Positions 15,354 to 24,834 of a stretch of DNA of 64,000 nt are shown here, piece after piece. The position numbers and the translations under genes were made by a program. Location: the NCBI RefSeq assembly GCF_001672295.1, contig NZ_JXMS01000003.1, forward strand, positions 62,001 through 126,000. Reading direction: 5' to 3'. The notes beneath the pieces were generated by a model, which searched no databases, was not told the DNA's origin, and saw nothing but the letters and a program-made list of their open reading frames with translations. How positions within the stretch are numbered: the stretch's first letter is position 1; each line of letters opens with the position of its first letter. The DNA is from Halodesulfovibrio spirochaetisodalis. GTDB lineage: Bacteria; Desulfobacterota; Desulfovibrionia; Desulfovibrionales; Desulfovibrionaceae.

Positions 15354-16112
15354 ATGGCTTACGTAACTATGAAACAAATGCTGGAGACCGGTGTTCACTT
15401 TGGTCACCAGACTCGTCGCTGGAACCCAAAAATGCGTCCATTCATCTTTGGTGCTCGTAACGGCATCCATATCATGGACCTCCAGCAGACTGTAAAACTG
15501 TACCGTCGTGCTCACGACAAGGTAGTAGAAACTGTTGCCAACGGTGGCAAAGTTATCTTCATCGGTACCAAGCGTCAGGCTCACGAAGCTGTGAAAACTG
15601 AAGCTTCCCGTGCTGATCAGTACTACGTAACCAACCGCTGGATGGGTGGTACTCTTACCAACTTCCAGACTATCCGTAAGTCTATCGACCGCCTCAAAAA
15701 ACTCGAAGTTATGTTCGAAGACGGCACCGTAAACCGCTACCAGAAGAAAGAAATTCTGAGCCTCCGTCGCGAAATGGACAAACTCGAAGCAACTCTTGGT
15801 GGTATCAAGAATATGGAACGCCTGCCACAGCTCGCGTTCATTGTTGACCCTAAGCGTGAAGACATCGCAGTTAAAGAGTGCCGCAAACTTGGTATTCCAA
15901 TCGTTGCTGTAACTGACTCCAACTGCGACCCTGACGTAATTGACTACATCATCCCAGGTAACGACGACGCTATTCGCGCTATCAAGCTTTTCGTATCTCA
16001 CATTGCTGACGCATGTGCTGAAGGCGGCGCTATGGCTAAAGACGGCAAAGATGCTGAAGCTGAGATGGTTAAAGCTGCTGAAGCTGAAGAAGCTGCGGCT
16101 GCAGCTGAATAA
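15354..16112 (+). CDS. rpsB: Small ribosomal subunit protein uS2
   Basis: This 252-residue protein is recognised by MKQMLETGVHFGHQTRRWNPKM at the N terminus, quoted here only as the span of residues 6-27. It also has FIFGARNGIHIMDL, VIFIGTKRQA, NRWMGGTLTNF and PIVAVTDSNCDPD. An Ala/Glu-rich tail ends the protein, as in many bacterial S2 proteins. S2 joins late in 30S assembly and helps position S1. The start at 15354 follows GAAGGAG; an in-frame ATG at 15303 has no support. It is 23 bases before tsf, the universal rpsB-tsf pair. Confidence 0.98.
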   Translation: MAYVTMKQMLETGVHFGHQTRRWNPKMRPFIFGARNGIHIMDLQQTVKLYRRAHDKVVETVANGGKVIFIGTKRQAHEAVKTEASRADQYYVTNRWMGGTLTNFQTIRKSIDRLKKLEVMFEDGTVNRYQKKEILSLRREMDKLEATLGGIKNMERLPQLAFIVDPKREDIAVKECRKLGIPIVAVTDSNCDPDVIDYIIPGNDDAIRAIKLFVSHIADACAEGGAMAKDGKDAEAEMVKAAEAEEAAAAAE

Positions 16113-16135
16113 TTCATTCAGAGGGAGAATAGATC

Positions 16136-16954
16136 ATGGCTACTATTACCGCTGCGATGGTTAAAAGCCTGCGCGAAAAAACCGGCGCTGGCATGATGGA
16201 CTGCAAAAAAGCACTCGTAGAAAACAACGCAGATGAAGCTGCAGCACTTGACTGGCTCCGCCAGAAAGGTCTGTCCAAAGCTGCTAAAAAAGCAGGTCGT
16301 GCTACTTCTGAAGGCCTCGTTGGCTGCGTAGTTGAAGGCAACCGTGCTGCGATTGCTGAATTTAAATGCGAAACTGACTTCGTTGCTCGTAACGAAAAGT
16401 TCCAGGAAATCGCTGCTAACTTCGCTGCAGACGTTCTTGCTAACGGTGCTGAAGATTTCGCTACCCGTGTTGAAGCTGACGTTAAAGAAGCTATCGCTAC
16501 CCTCGGTGAAAACATGTCTGCTGGCCGTGCACATCGCATGGAACTTTCCGGCGAAGGCGTTATCGGCTCTTACATTCACTCTAACGGCAAAATCGGTGTT
16601 CTCGTAGAGATCATCGGTTCTGACGATGCTGACATGGCTAAAGGCGTTGCAATGCAGATTGCTGCAACCAACCCGGTAGCTATCGACGAGTCCGGCGTTC
16701 CTGCTGACCTCGTTGAGCGTGAGCGAGAAGTACAGCGTCAGAAAACCCTCGAAGAGGGCAAGCCTGAGAACATCGTAGACAAAATCGTTGACGGCCGTAT
16801 GGCTAAATTCTTCAAGGAAATCACCCTTGTTAACCAGCCTTACATCCGCGATGACAAAATGACTATCAAAGACCTTCTCAAAGGCGCGACAATTGCCTCT
16901 TTCGCTCGTTTCGAGCTTGGCGAAGACAACGCAAAAGAAGAAGACGCTGAATAG
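16136..16954 (+). CDS. tsf: Translation elongation factor Ts
   Basis: The 272-residue EF-Ts has an N-terminal UBA-like module (MVKSLREKTGAGMMDCKKAL) and two core subdomains. They contain the TDFVARNEKFQE segment that displaces nucleotide from EF-Tu, then EGVIGSYIHSNGKIGVLVEI. The C-terminal motif is LVNQPYIRDDKMTIKDLL. It recycles EF-Tu-GDP. It is co-transcribed with rpsB and closed by a strong terminator, so the envelope genes inserted before pyrH are expressed separately. Confidence 0.98.
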   Translation: MATITAAMVKSLREKTGAGMMDCKKALVENNADEAAALDWLRQKGLSKAAKKAGRATSEGLVGCVVEGNRAAIAEFKCETDFVARNEKFQEIAANFAADVLANGAEDFATRVEADVKEAIATLGENMSAGRAHRMELSGEGVIGSYIHSNGKIGVLVEIIGSDDADMAKGVAMQIAATNPVAIDESGVPADLVEREREVQRQKTLEEGKPENIVDKIVDGRMAKFFKEITLVNQPYIRDDKMTIKDLLKGATIASFARFELGEDNAKEEDAE

Positions 16955-16979
16955 TAGCTACGGTTATCTACCAGCTTAT

Positions 16980-17011
16980 AAGGGGGGAGAGTTTTCTCTC
17001 CCCCTTTTTTA
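16980..17011 (+). terminator. Intrinsic terminator of rpsB-tsf
   Basis: GGGGGAGAG and CTCTCCCCC flank a TTTT loop, and a run of T residues follows. Confidence 0.92.
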
Positions 17012-17125
17012 CGCGTAGCCATCCATATTTTACGTTTTCAAAGAAGAAAACCGGCTTTTTCCCCTACCACTAGGCTGCTATTGTGTGTATATTGACGCGA
17101 GCAAGAAACATAAAAAGGTTACACC

Positions 17126-18262
17126 GTGAACATTCCTTTCAATAAGCCATGTCATAATAGCAATACGTTCAAGTACATCTGCGATGCATTTGAACGTAAC
17201 CAAACCGCTGGTGACGGCGCCTATACAAAACTGTGTAACACATGGATTGAAGAGCAGTTTTCCGTAGCTCAGTCTCTTCTTACCCACTCCTGTACCGCAG
17301 CACTCGAAATGGGTGCTCTTCTTTTTTCTGTGAAACAAGGGGACGAGGTTATTATGCCTTCCTTCACCTTTGTTTCCACAGCCAACGCGTTTGTTCTACG
17401 CGGGGCAACACCTGTCTTTGTCGACATCAGACCGGACACGTACAACCTCGACGAAACACTCATTGAAGAAGCCATCACTCCGCGCACAAAAGCTATTGTT
17501 CCTGTTCACTACGCTGGTGTAGGCTGTGAAATGGATACTATCTGCGAAATAGCAGCGAAGCATGATCTTAAAATTTTAGAAGATGCAGCGCAGGGATTTG
17601 GTTCCACATACAAGGGGAAAGCACTCGGCTCTATCGGTGACCTCGGCGCACTCAGTTTTCACGAGACAAAAAACATCATGTCCGGCGAAGGCGGTGCATT
17701 ACTCATCAATGACACATCCTACTGCGAACATGCAGAGATTATTCGTGAAAAGGGCACCAATCGCAGCAAATTTTTCCGTGGACAAGTTGATAAGTACACA
17801 TGGGTCGATGTGGGCTCAAGCTATCTGCCAAGTGATATTCTGGCTGCTTGCCTCTACTCCCTTCTCGAAAATGCATCGCCTATCAATGCGCGCCGAATGG
17901 AAATCTGGAACAAATACGACAACGTCTTGCGCCCATTCGAAAAGCAATGCGGCATCCAATGCCCGACCATTCCAGAACATTGCACACATAATGCGCATAT
18001 GTACCAGATTCTTCTGCCGAACCTCGAGTTGCGTACAGAGTTCATCAACCACCTGAAGCAGCACGGCATCACTGCCCCATTCCACTACGTACCGCTCCAC
18101 TCTGCACCAGCAGGAAATAAATACGGTCGTACTCATGGTTCGCTGGATGTTACAGACAAGGTTTCTGAAACGTTGGTTCGCCTGCCTATGTTCTATGATT
18201 TAACAGACGACAGCGCCAATCAGGTACTTGAAGTAGCATCTGACTTTTTAGAAAAACTGTAG
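17126..18262 (+). CDS. wecE: dTDP-4-amino-4,6-dideoxygalactose transaminase (WecE/RffA type, DegT/DnrJ/EryC1 family)
   Basis: This 378-residue PLP enzyme starts at GTG 17126 after AAAAAGG. Signatures are IPFNKPC at the N terminus, SCTAALEMGALL, PSFTFVSTANAFVLRGATPVF, the PLP-contact segment ILEDAAQGFGS, and the lysine-bearing SFHETKNI. The ending PFHYVPLHSAPAG is characteristic of the WecE subgroup. It should make dTDP-4-amino-4,6-dideoxygalactose for a surface glycan. It is followed 44 bases later by a glycosyltransferase, forming a small polysaccharide unit placed between tsf and pyrH. No other dTDP-sugar genes are visible, so the pathway must be completed elsewhere. Confidence 0.9.
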   Translation: MNIPFNKPCHNSNTFKYICDAFERNQTAGDGAYTKLCNTWIEEQFSVAQSLLTHSCTAALEMGALLFSVKQGDEVIMPSFTFVSTANAFVLRGATPVFVDIRPDTYNLDETLIEEAITPRTKAIVPVHYAGVGCEMDTICEIAAKHDLKILEDAAQGFGSTYKGKALGSIGDLGALSFHETKNIMSGEGGALLINDTSYCEHAEIIREKGTNRSKFFRGQVDKYTWVDVGSSYLPSDILAACLYSLLENASPINARRMEIWNKYDNVLRPFEKQCGIQCPTIPEHCTHNAHMYQILLPNLELRTEFINHLKQHGITAPFHYVPLHSAPAGNKYGRTHGSLDVTDKVSETLVRLPMFYDLTDDSANQVLEVASDFLEKL

Positions 18263-18306
18263 CCGTCCGCTGCAAAAAAGACACGCCTGCAGATACAGAG
18301 AAGATT

Positions 18307-19077
18307 ATGGCAACAACCACAGGCTTGATATTAACATACAACGGTGAACACACGCTTGAGCAGTGCATCAACTCGCTCAGTTTCTGTGACACTGTTCTTG
18401 TTATCGACTCTTTCTCAACAGACAACACTGTTTCGATTGCCGAACGTCTTGGTGCAACCGTTATTCAAAACGCCTGGAACGGGCCTGCTGCACAGTTTGA
18501 ATTTGCATTTGACCAAATTACAACCGACTGGGTGGTAAGTCTTGATCAGGATGAGGTGTGCACCACCTCTTTAAAAGAAAAAATTATTGCAGCCATAGAT
18601 AGCGCACCGCAAGATATTGCCGGTTACTACACCAAGCGTAAAAGCTGGTACTACAACCGCTTTATGAAACATTCCGGCTGGTATCCTGACTGGTTGCTTC
18701 GCGTTTTCAAACCGGAGAAACTTGATGTTAAGGTAAGCGGCGCACACTACTCCTTTCACCCGAAAGGAAAGACGACTAACTTGGATGCCGAAATTTTGCA
18801 TTATCCGTACATGAGCTTTTCCCAGCATCTGCAAAAGATTGACTCTTACGCGCAGCAAGGGGCAGACGACCTTCGCGCCAAGGGAAAGAAAGGGGGACTG
18901 GGCAAAGGCATCTCCCACGGAACAATGCGCTTTATTAAACTTTATTTCATCAAACTCGGTTTTCTTGACGGTAAGGCCGGGTTTATTAATGCAGTGCACG
19001 GAGCATTTTATGCTTTCCTCAAGTACGTTCGCGTTACAGAAGGAAACTGGGGTGCTCCTTTTGATGCAGACAATTAA
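18307..19077 (+). CDS. Glycosyltransferase family 2, WaaE/KdtX-like (lipopolysaccharide core)
   Basis: The 256-residue GT-A glycosyltransferase begins with GLILTYNGEHTLEQCI. The nucleotide-sugar segment is VLVIDSFSTDNTVSIA, and the metal-binding motif is SLDQDE. The family-typical KRKSWYYNRFMKHSGWYPDW and the C-terminal GFLDGKAGFINAVHGAFYAF place it with WaaE/KdtX-type enzymes that add a glucose or related hexose to the inner core of lipopolysaccharide. It has no transmembrane helix. It follows wecE and probably shares its transcript. pyrH starts 51 bases after its end. Confidence 0.87.
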   Translation: MATTTGLILTYNGEHTLEQCINSLSFCDTVLVIDSFSTDNTVSIAERLGATVIQNAWNGPAAQFEFAFDQITTDWVVSLDQDEVCTTSLKEKIIAAIDSAPQDIAGYYTKRKSWYYNRFMKHSGWYPDWLLRVFKPEKLDVKVSGAHYSFHPKGKTTNLDAEILHYPYMSFSQHLQKIDSYAQQGADDLRAKGKKGGLGKGISHGTMRFIKLYFIKLGFLDGKAGFINAVHGAFYAFLKYVRVTEGNWGAPFDADN

Positions 19078-19128
19078 AACACTGCCCTACAGTGTTGTTA
19101 TTCTTTTATAACTGAAAAGAGGATACTT

Positions 19129-19845
19129 ATGAGCGAATTACGCTTTAAACGCGTGCTTATTAAACTGAGCGGCGAAGCTCTTGCCGGTGATGGTAAATTC
19201 GGCATTGACCCTGACACAGTTGCAGGAGTCTGCGCTGAAATTGCAGAGCTTGCTGATATGGGACTTCAAATTGCCCTCGTAATCGGCGGCGGTAACATCT
19301 TCCGCGGTATTTCTTCTTCCGCAAAAGGCATGGATCGTTCCTCTGCTGACTACATGGGCATGATGGCTACCGTTATGAACGCGGTTGCTGTTCAGGACCA
19401 TCTCGAAAAACACGGCCACCCTACTCGTGTTCTCTCTGCTATTACCATGCAGGAAGTTTGCGAACCGTACATCAGACGCCGTGCAGAACGCCATTTGGAA
19501 AAAGGCCGGATCGTTATTTGTGCTGCCGGTACCGGCAACCCGTTTTTTACTACCGATACTGCTGCTGCGCTGCGGGGTATGGAGTTAAAATGTCAGGCTA
19601 TCATTAAAGCTACCAAAGTAGACGGTGTTTATGATAAAGATCCTGTAACAAATGATGATGCGGTTATGTTTAAGTCCCTCAGTTTTATCGAGGTACTTCA
19701 GAAAAACCTGCGAGTAATGGATTCTACTGCCATTTCGCTGTGCATGGAAAACAATGTGCCAATTTTGGTTTGTAACCTGTTCAAGGGTGACGTTCGTAAA
19801 GTTATCCTTGGTGAAGATGTTGGTACAATCGTACACGGAGGCTAA
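19129..19845 (+). CDS. pyrH: UMP kinase
   Basis: This 238-residue amino-acid-kinase-fold enzyme carries [15 protein letters not shown], the glycine-rich [20 protein letters not shown] and [29 protein letters not shown] and the C-terminal FKGDVRKVI complete it. It phosphorylates UMP to UDP, and the bacterial hexameric form is regulated by GTP and UTP. The ATG follows AAAAGAGG. It is separated from frr by only 2 bases, the standard pyrH-frr arrangement. Confidence 0.97.
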   Translation: MSELRFKRVLIKLSGEALAGDGKFGIDPDTVAGVCAEIAELADMGLQIALVIGGGNIFRGISSSAKGMDRSSADYMGMMATVMNAVAVQDHLEKHGHPTRVLSAITMQEVCEPYIRRRAERHLEKGRIVICAAGTGNPFFTTDTAAALRGMELKCQAIIKATKVDGVYDKDPVTNDDAVMFKSLSFIEVLQKNLRVMDSTAISLCMENNVPILVCNLFKGDVRKVILGEDVGTIVHGG

Positions 19846-19847
19846 TC

Positions 19848-20402
19848 ATGGATGATATTCTTCTTGATGCCGAAGAAAGAATGGAAAAAGCGTTAACGGC
19901 TCTGGATCGCGAATTCAGCCGCTTACGCACCGGTCGCGCGCACGCTAGCCTTGTAGACCACATTGTTGTGGACTACTATGGCGCACCAACTCCGATTGGA
20001 CAGCTTGCATCTGTTGCTGTTCCGGAAAGCCGCACCATTACAATTCAGCCTTGGGACAAAGGTGCTTTTCCTCTCGTTGAAAAAGCTATCCTTAACTCAG
20101 ACCTCGGCCTCACCCCAATGAACGACGGAAAACTCATCCGCATCTCTATTCCGATGCTGACTGAAGAGCGTCGTCGTGAACTTGTTAAACTTGCGAAAAA
20201 GAGCGTTGAAGACGCTAAGATTGCTATCCGTAACGTTCGTCGTGATGCTAACGAACAGATGAAAAAGCTTGAAAAAGCAAAAGACATTTCTGAAGACGAT
20301 TGTCACCGTGGTCAGGATGATGTTCAGAAACTTACTGACTCATTCGTTGCCAAGGCAGACGTAAAAGGAAATGAAAAAGAAGCAGAGATTATGGAAATTT
20401 AA
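19848..20402 (+). CDS. frr: Ribosome recycling factor
   Basis: This 184-residue RRF has the canonical length. Signatures are the N-terminal helix with [14 protein letters not shown], the hinge and beta domain with [36 protein letters not shown], and the C-terminal helices [13 protein letters not shown] and [15 protein letters not shown]. With EF-G it splits the post-termination ribosome. It follows pyrH by 2 bases. A terminator lies directly downstream, inside the gap before uppS, so uppS and later genes may have their own promoter. Confidence 0.98.
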   Translation: MDDILLDAEERMEKALTALDREFSRLRTGRAHASLVDHIVVDYYGAPTPIGQLASVAVPESRTITIQPWDKGAFPLVEKAILNSDLGLTPMNDGKLIRISIPMLTEERRRELVKLAKKSVEDAKIAIRNVRRDANEQMKKLEKAKDISEDDCHRGQDDVQKLTDSFVAKADVKGNEKEAEIMEI

Positions 20403-20434
20403 TTTCCCGCTGCTTCGGCTGAATATCAGTCATA

Positions 20435-20467
20435 AAAGGTCGGATGCTCCATCCGGCCTTTTTTTGT
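20435..20467 (+). terminator. Intrinsic terminator after frr
   Basis: AAGGTCGGATG and CATCCGGCCTT pair around a CTC loop, followed by seven T residues. Confidence 0.88.
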
Positions 20468-20571
20468 TATGCTCTTATCAACTGCGTAGATTCGATTTCT
20501 TGACGGGTGACAGGCTTTCCTTTTATAACTCAACGTTTGTTTTATTACTCAACCGCATGCTGAGGTATGTT

Positions 20572-21315
20572 TTGGCAAATTCACAAGTACTGGACTGGAA
20601 TACCCCTGAGACTCTCCCTGTCCATGTTTCATTCATTATGGATGGCAACGGACGCTGGGCAAAGCAGCGGGGTGAAGAACGCACGGCAGGACACCGTGCC
20701 GGATCTGAAACAGTACAGCGAGTTGTACGGGAATCTCGTAAGCTCGGGATTAAACATGTGACTCTGTACACATTCTCACGTGAAAACTGGGCACGTCCTA
20801 AAAAGGAAGTTACCTTCCTTTTTGAGCTCCTTGTCAGTTTTTTAAAAAAAGAACTTCCGGCTCTTATGGAACAGGACATCAAGCTCAACATTTTCGGTGA
20901 AATCAGTGAATTACCGCTTGCTGCACGAACGGCATTGCAGCATGCTCTTAAAAAAACCGAAAAGAATACCTCTATGACACTTAATCTTGCCTTAAACTAT
21001 TCAGGTAGAGACGAGATTATCCGTGCTGCCAAACAACTGGTAGCTGACGAACTCGCGGTTGATGATGTAACAGAAGAAAATTTTGCCGCAAGACTTTACT
21101 CTTCCGGCATTCCTGACCCAGACCTGATGATCCGCACAAGTGGGGAAGTCCGCCTCTCAAATTTCATGCTGTTCCAGCATGCTTACAGCGAAATGTATTT
21201 CACCGAAACCTTATGGCCGGATTTCTCAATTGAGGAATTCCACGACGTGCTCAAGGCATATGCCGCACGGGAACGCCGTTTCGGAAAGACCGGAGACCAG
21301 CTAAACAATGACTAA
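20572..21315 (+). CDS. uppS: Isoprenyl transferase / undecaprenyl diphosphate synthase
   Basis: This cis-prenyltransferase of about 247 residues has the signature VSFIMDGNGRWAKQRG with the catalytic aspartate. It also has the TLYTFSRENW segment, and the C-terminal DLMIRTSGEVRLSNFML and WPDFS that bind the second diphosphate. It makes the C55 carrier for peptidoglycan and surface glycans. The preferred start is TTG at 20572, because CTGAGG sits six bases before it. ATG at 20557 is in frame but has no ribosome site. It overlaps cdsA by 8 bases. Confidence 0.93.
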   Translation: MANSQVLDWNTPETLPVHVSFIMDGNGRWAKQRGEERTAGHRAGSETVQRVVRESRKLGIKHVTLYTFSRENWARPKKEVTFLFELLVSFLKKELPALMEQDIKLNIFGEISELPLAARTALQHALKKTEKNTSMTLNLALNYSGRDEIIRAAKQLVADELAVDDVTEENFAARLYSSGIPDPDLMIRTSGEVRLSNFMLFQHAYSEMYFTETLWPDFSIEEFHDVLKAYAARERRFGKTGDQLNND

Positions 21316-22111
21316 TTCTCACAGACAGCGTTGGATGACAGCGCTCATTGCCCTCCCTGTACTCATAGCCATTCTTGTTATCGGTGACTGGGCCCTGCTT
21401 GCAGGCATACTCGCAGCCAGCGCAGTGGGACAATACGAATTCTACACTATGTTCTGGCCCCGCAACGAAAAGATGACCCTCAAACTGCTCGGTTGTCTTA
21501 TGGGGATTGCAATTCTGATTGCTTCCTATCTTAATCTGCCAGGTGCTGTAGTCGGTTTTATTGCGCTCACCTTTTGGATCAGTAACTTTGCCTTTCTTGG
21601 TAAATACGGCATCAGCATGCGTGACGATGCCGACTTTACGCAGGCGCAAATCATTACAGGCGGCGTATTGTACCTGCCTTTGCTCCTGCAGGCAGCACTC
21701 AGTTTTGAGCGCGTAGAACTTATTCTTGTTCTTTTTGCTGCTTTTGCCTCAGACATCGGTGGATTTTATGCCGGTCGATTCTTTGGCAAAAACAAAATAT
21801 GGCCTCGAGTCAGTCCTAAAAAAACAGTTGAAGGCTCTCTTGGTGGGATGCTTGGCTGCTGTCTTATTTGTATCGGGCTTGGACTGACATTCGGAACAGC
21901 TCCATGGTATGCTTACCTTCTGCTTGGCGTACTCCTAAACTGTGCGTCTCAGCTTGGGGACTTTTTTGAATCTGCACTAAAAAGAACAGTAGGCGTAAAA
22001 GATTCCGGAACAATACTTCCGGGGCATGGCGGCGTGCTTGACCGTATTGATTCTATTCTTCTGGTGTTGCCAACCTACTGGTTTGCACAAAGCATTTACC
22101 CATTTTTTTAA
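21308..22111 (+). CDS. cdsA: Phosphatidate cytidylyltransferase
   Basis: This 267-residue integral membrane protein has about eight hydrophobic helices. The C-terminal CDP-diglyceride synthase signature runs from LGDFFESALKR through VKDSGTILPGHGGVLDRIDS, with the preceding SDIGGFYAGRFFGK. It converts phosphatidic acid (the product of PlsC) and CTP to CDP-diacylglycerol. It begins within the uppS stop region, which implies coupling, and is followed 17 bases later by a PLP decarboxylase in place of the usual dxr. Confidence 0.96.
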   Translation: MTNSHRQRWMTALIALPVLIAILVIGDWALLAGILAASAVGQYEFYTMFWPRNEKMTLKLLGCLMGIAILIASYLNLPGAVVGFIALTFWISNFAFLGKYGISMRDDADFTQAQIITGGVLYLPLLLQAALSFERVELILVLFAAFASDIGGFYAGRFFGKNKIWPRVSPKKTVEGSLGGMLGCCLICIGLGLTFGTAPWYAYLLLGVLLNCASQLGDFFESALKRTVGVKDSGTILPGHGGVLDRIDSILLVLPTYWFAQSIYPFF

Positions 22112-22128
22112 CCGGACGGGAATGACTT

Positions 22129-23583
22129 ATGGGTGACTCACATAAGCACCATTCACTAGATCTTGAACATCTTGATGACCATCTGGAGCGAGTTACTGGA
22201 ATTATTGGTGACTACATCAAAAGTATTTCTGATGAGCCAGTAGTTACACGTATTCCAATGGAAGATATCAAAGATTCGTTGTTCGAAGAAATGCCGATGG
22301 AAGGCTCTTCTCCGGATGACGTTTTGGATCAGGTTGAAAAATCGTTTAAACCTGCCTGTACACGTATCGGCCATCCCCGCTTTCTTGCATGGATCACAAC
22401 AAGCCCTTCACCGGCAGGAACCATCGGAGAGCTGCTCAGTGTAGGCTTTAATCAGGCACCACTGTTATACAAAGGCAGCCCTCCGGCCACCATTTTGGAA
22501 AAAGTTGTTCTCAGCTGGTTTGCTGAAATGTTCGGCTACTCCGACACATGGGGCGGAACGCTGGTTTCCGGTGGCACGGTTGCCAACCTCATGGGTATGA
22601 CTGTCGGCCGCCACACCCACGCGCCGGAAGTTGCAGATAAAGGGATGCAGTGTCTTGATAAGCCCCTTACAGTCTATGTTTCCGATCAGGGCCACATGTC
22701 TGTATACCGCTCCGCCATGTTGCTGGGCATCGGGCACAACAATGTTCGCAGTGTCCCGACAGACGAAAACTGTCGCATGATTCCAGAAGAATTGCGCCGC
22801 ATGGTTGAAGCCGACAAAATGGCCGGTATGCAGCCGTACAGTGTTGTTGCACAAGCTGGCGCGGTATCAACCGGCTCCATTGACCCGCTCAACGAGCTTG
22901 CAGACATCTGTGAAGAGATGAACCTGTGGCTGCATGTAGACGCATCTTATGGCGGCGCTGCCATGATTTCTGAAAAGCTTCGTCCGCTTCTTGAAGGAAT
23001 CGATCGAGCAGACTCCATTGCTGTTGATCCACACAAATGGTTCTTTATTCCTCTTGAATGCGGCATTACACTTTTTAAAAACAAGCAGCAGCAGAAAGAC
23101 ACCTTTATTGCCAAGGCTGTATATCTTGGGCAGGAAACAGACTGGGATTTGAAAAACACCAATTTCCAGCTGTCCCGACAAGGGCGTGCTCTCAAACTCT
23201 GGTTTGCCTTTAAAACCTATGGTGTTAAACGTCTGGCTGAAATTGTGGAACGTAACCATAAACAAGCTAAACTGTTCTACAAGCTCACAACTGATTCTCC
23301 AAACTGGGAGACAGTGTGTGATGTTGAGCTGTCCATGGCCTGTGCCCGCTACATTCCCGATAACTGTTGCTCTTGGTCTGAGACAGAACTGGACAACCTT
23401 CAGGTTGCAATACTGAGCAAACTCGAAAAAAGCGGTCTCGGTTTTATGACTCCTGCCCGTATTTGCGGCAAGGGGGTCATTCGTTTGTGCGTTGCTAACC
23501 ATCGCACCACAGATGACGATATCACGCTGCTATTCAACTTTATGACCGAGACTGGCGCAAAGCTCGCCGCACAGCGCTCCTAG
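22129..23583 (+). CDS. Group II pyridoxal-phosphate-dependent decarboxylase
   Basis: The 484-residue protein has the group II amino-acid decarboxylase layout. The substrate-loop region IGHPRFLAWI comes first, then SGGTVANLMGM. A ring-stacking histidine lies in SDQGHMSVYRS. HVDASYGG holds the PLP-binding aspartate (Asp271), and the Schiff-base lysine is Lys303 in DPHKWFFIP. Relatives decarboxylate aromatic amino acids, glutamate, aspartate, cysteine sulfinate or 2,4-diaminobutyrate, and the substrate cannot be fixed from motifs alone. It lies tightly between cdsA (17 bases) and dxr (8 bases), so it is co-expressed with phospholipid and isoprenoid genes. That is an unusual guest in this conserved operon. 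Confidence 0.88.
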   Translation: MGDSHKHHSLDLEHLDDHLERVTGIIGDYIKSISDEPVVTRIPMEDIKDSLFEEMPMEGSSPDDVLDQVEKSFKPACTRIGHPRFLAWITTSPSPAGTIGELLSVGFNQAPLLYKGSPPATILEKVVLSWFAEMFGYSDTWGGTLVSGGTVANLMGMTVGRHTHAPEVADKGMQCLDKPLTVYVSDQGHMSVYRSAMLLGIGHNNVRSVPTDENCRMIPEELRRMVEADKMAGMQPYSVVAQAGAVSTGSIDPLNELADICEEMNLWLHVDASYGGAAMISEKLRPLLEGIDRADSIAVDPHKWFFIPLECGITLFKNKQQQKDTFIAKAVYLGQETDWDLKNTNFQLSRQGRALKLWFAFKTYGVKRLAEIVERNHKQAKLFYKLTTDSPNWETVCDVELSMACARYIPDNCCSWSETELDNLQVAILSKLEKSGLGFMTPARICGKGVIRLCVANHRTTDDDITLLFNFMTETGAKLAAQRS

Positions 23584-23591
23584 GACACTTT

Positions 23592-24800
23592 GTGATCAAA
23601 TACATCTCATCCATGCCTGACAGGGCATACGCTGAAACCTTCCCACGCTCAATTGTCATTTTGGGTTCTACCGGCTCTATCGGCACAAGCGCTCTCAAAG
23701 TACTTGATGAGCAACCGGAAAAATTTTCCGTCATTGGGTTGGCAGGTGCCCGTAATGTTGCTCTGCTTGCCCAGCAAGCTGTACAATGGCGTCCAGCGTA
23801 TCTTGCGGTTCTCACAGAAGATGCAGCCAATGAACTCCGTGCAGCTCTTCCTGCTGATTATTCACCAGAAATTCTTGTTGGCGGCGATGGGTATGCACAG
23901 ATGGCGCAACTCGACGAAGCCTCAACGGTTCTGTCTGCACAAGTTGGCGCAGCAGGCCTCCGGGCAACATTTGCCGCTGCTGAAGCAGGCAAAGTTATTG
24001 CTTTGGCAAACAAAGAATCGTTAGTCTTAGCTGGCGATCTTATCCGCGAAGTCTGCCAACGCACAGGCGCTGTTCTTCTGCCAGTAGATTCAGAACACAA
24101 TGCCATATTTCAAGCACTTTCAGGACATGATGAGTCCGAAGTCCGACGCATTATCTTAACGGCTTCAGGTGGCCCGTTTCGCGGAAAAGGCCGAGGATTC
24201 TTATCCACAGTCACCAGCAAGGAAGCTCTTGCCCATCCCAACTGGTCTATGGGGCCTAAAATCAGCATAGATTCTGCCACACTCATGAACAAAGGGCTTG
24301 AGGTTATTGAAGCCTACCACCTTTACGGTGTTCCTCTGGACACCATTGAAGTTGTAGTGCACCCTCAATCTATTATTCATTCACTTGTCGAATACAACGA
24401 CGGCTCACAAATTGCCCATATGGGACCACCAGACATGCGTATAGCCATTGGCTATTGCATCGGCTGGCCGAAAATAATGAAGACAGGCGTTGCGCCGCTT
24501 GATTTAATTTCCTGCGGTGACTTGACCTTTGAAAAACCTGATATACTTTCTTTTCCGTGTCTAGAATTGGCGCGTGAAGCATTACGGGGTGGAAAAGGAC
24601 TTGGTGTTGTTCTTAACGCAGCAAATGAGATTGCTGTGGAGCTTTTCTTGAAAGACAACATACAGTTCCTGCAAATTCCAGAGCTTATTCAAAAAGCTAT
24701 GGAAGCACACGACATGGTCACCCCGGCTTCCATTGAAGACATCATTGCGCTGGATAGTGCAACGCGCAAGCGCTCTCTTGAATGGGCAAGCGCGCTGTAA
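23592..24800 (+). CDS. dxr: 1-deoxy-D-xylulose 5-phosphate reductoisomerase
   Basis: This enzyme of about 402 residues carries the NADPH-binding IVILGSTGSIGTSAL. It also has ALANKESLVLAG, the metal and substrate segments PVDSEHNAIFQAL and TASGGPFRG, and MGPKISIDSATLMNKGLEVIEA. It commits DXP to the MEP isoprenoid pathway that feeds UppS. The GTG at 23592, seven bases after AGGA, is preferred; an ATG at 23613 would remove seven non-conserved residues. It is followed after 34 bases by rseP. Confidence 0.96.
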   Translation: MIKYISSMPDRAYAETFPRSIVILGSTGSIGTSALKVLDEQPEKFSVIGLAGARNVALLAQQAVQWRPAYLAVLTEDAANELRAALPADYSPEILVGGDGYAQMAQLDEASTVLSAQVGAAGLRATFAAAEAGKVIALANKESLVLAGDLIREVCQRTGAVLLPVDSEHNAIFQALSGHDESEVRRIILTASGGPFRGKGRGFLSTVTSKEALAHPNWSMGPKISIDSATLMNKGLEVIEAYHLYGVPLDTIEVVVHPQSIIHSLVEYNDGSQIAHMGPPDMRIAIGYCIGWPKIMKTGVAPLDLISCGDLTFEKPDILSFPCLELAREALRGGKGLGVVLNAANEIAVELFLKDNIQFLQIPELIQKAMEAHDMVTPASIEDIIALDSATRKRSLEWASAL

Positions 24801-24834
24801 CCGGCACGATTAACTCACGGAGTATCCAAGCAAT

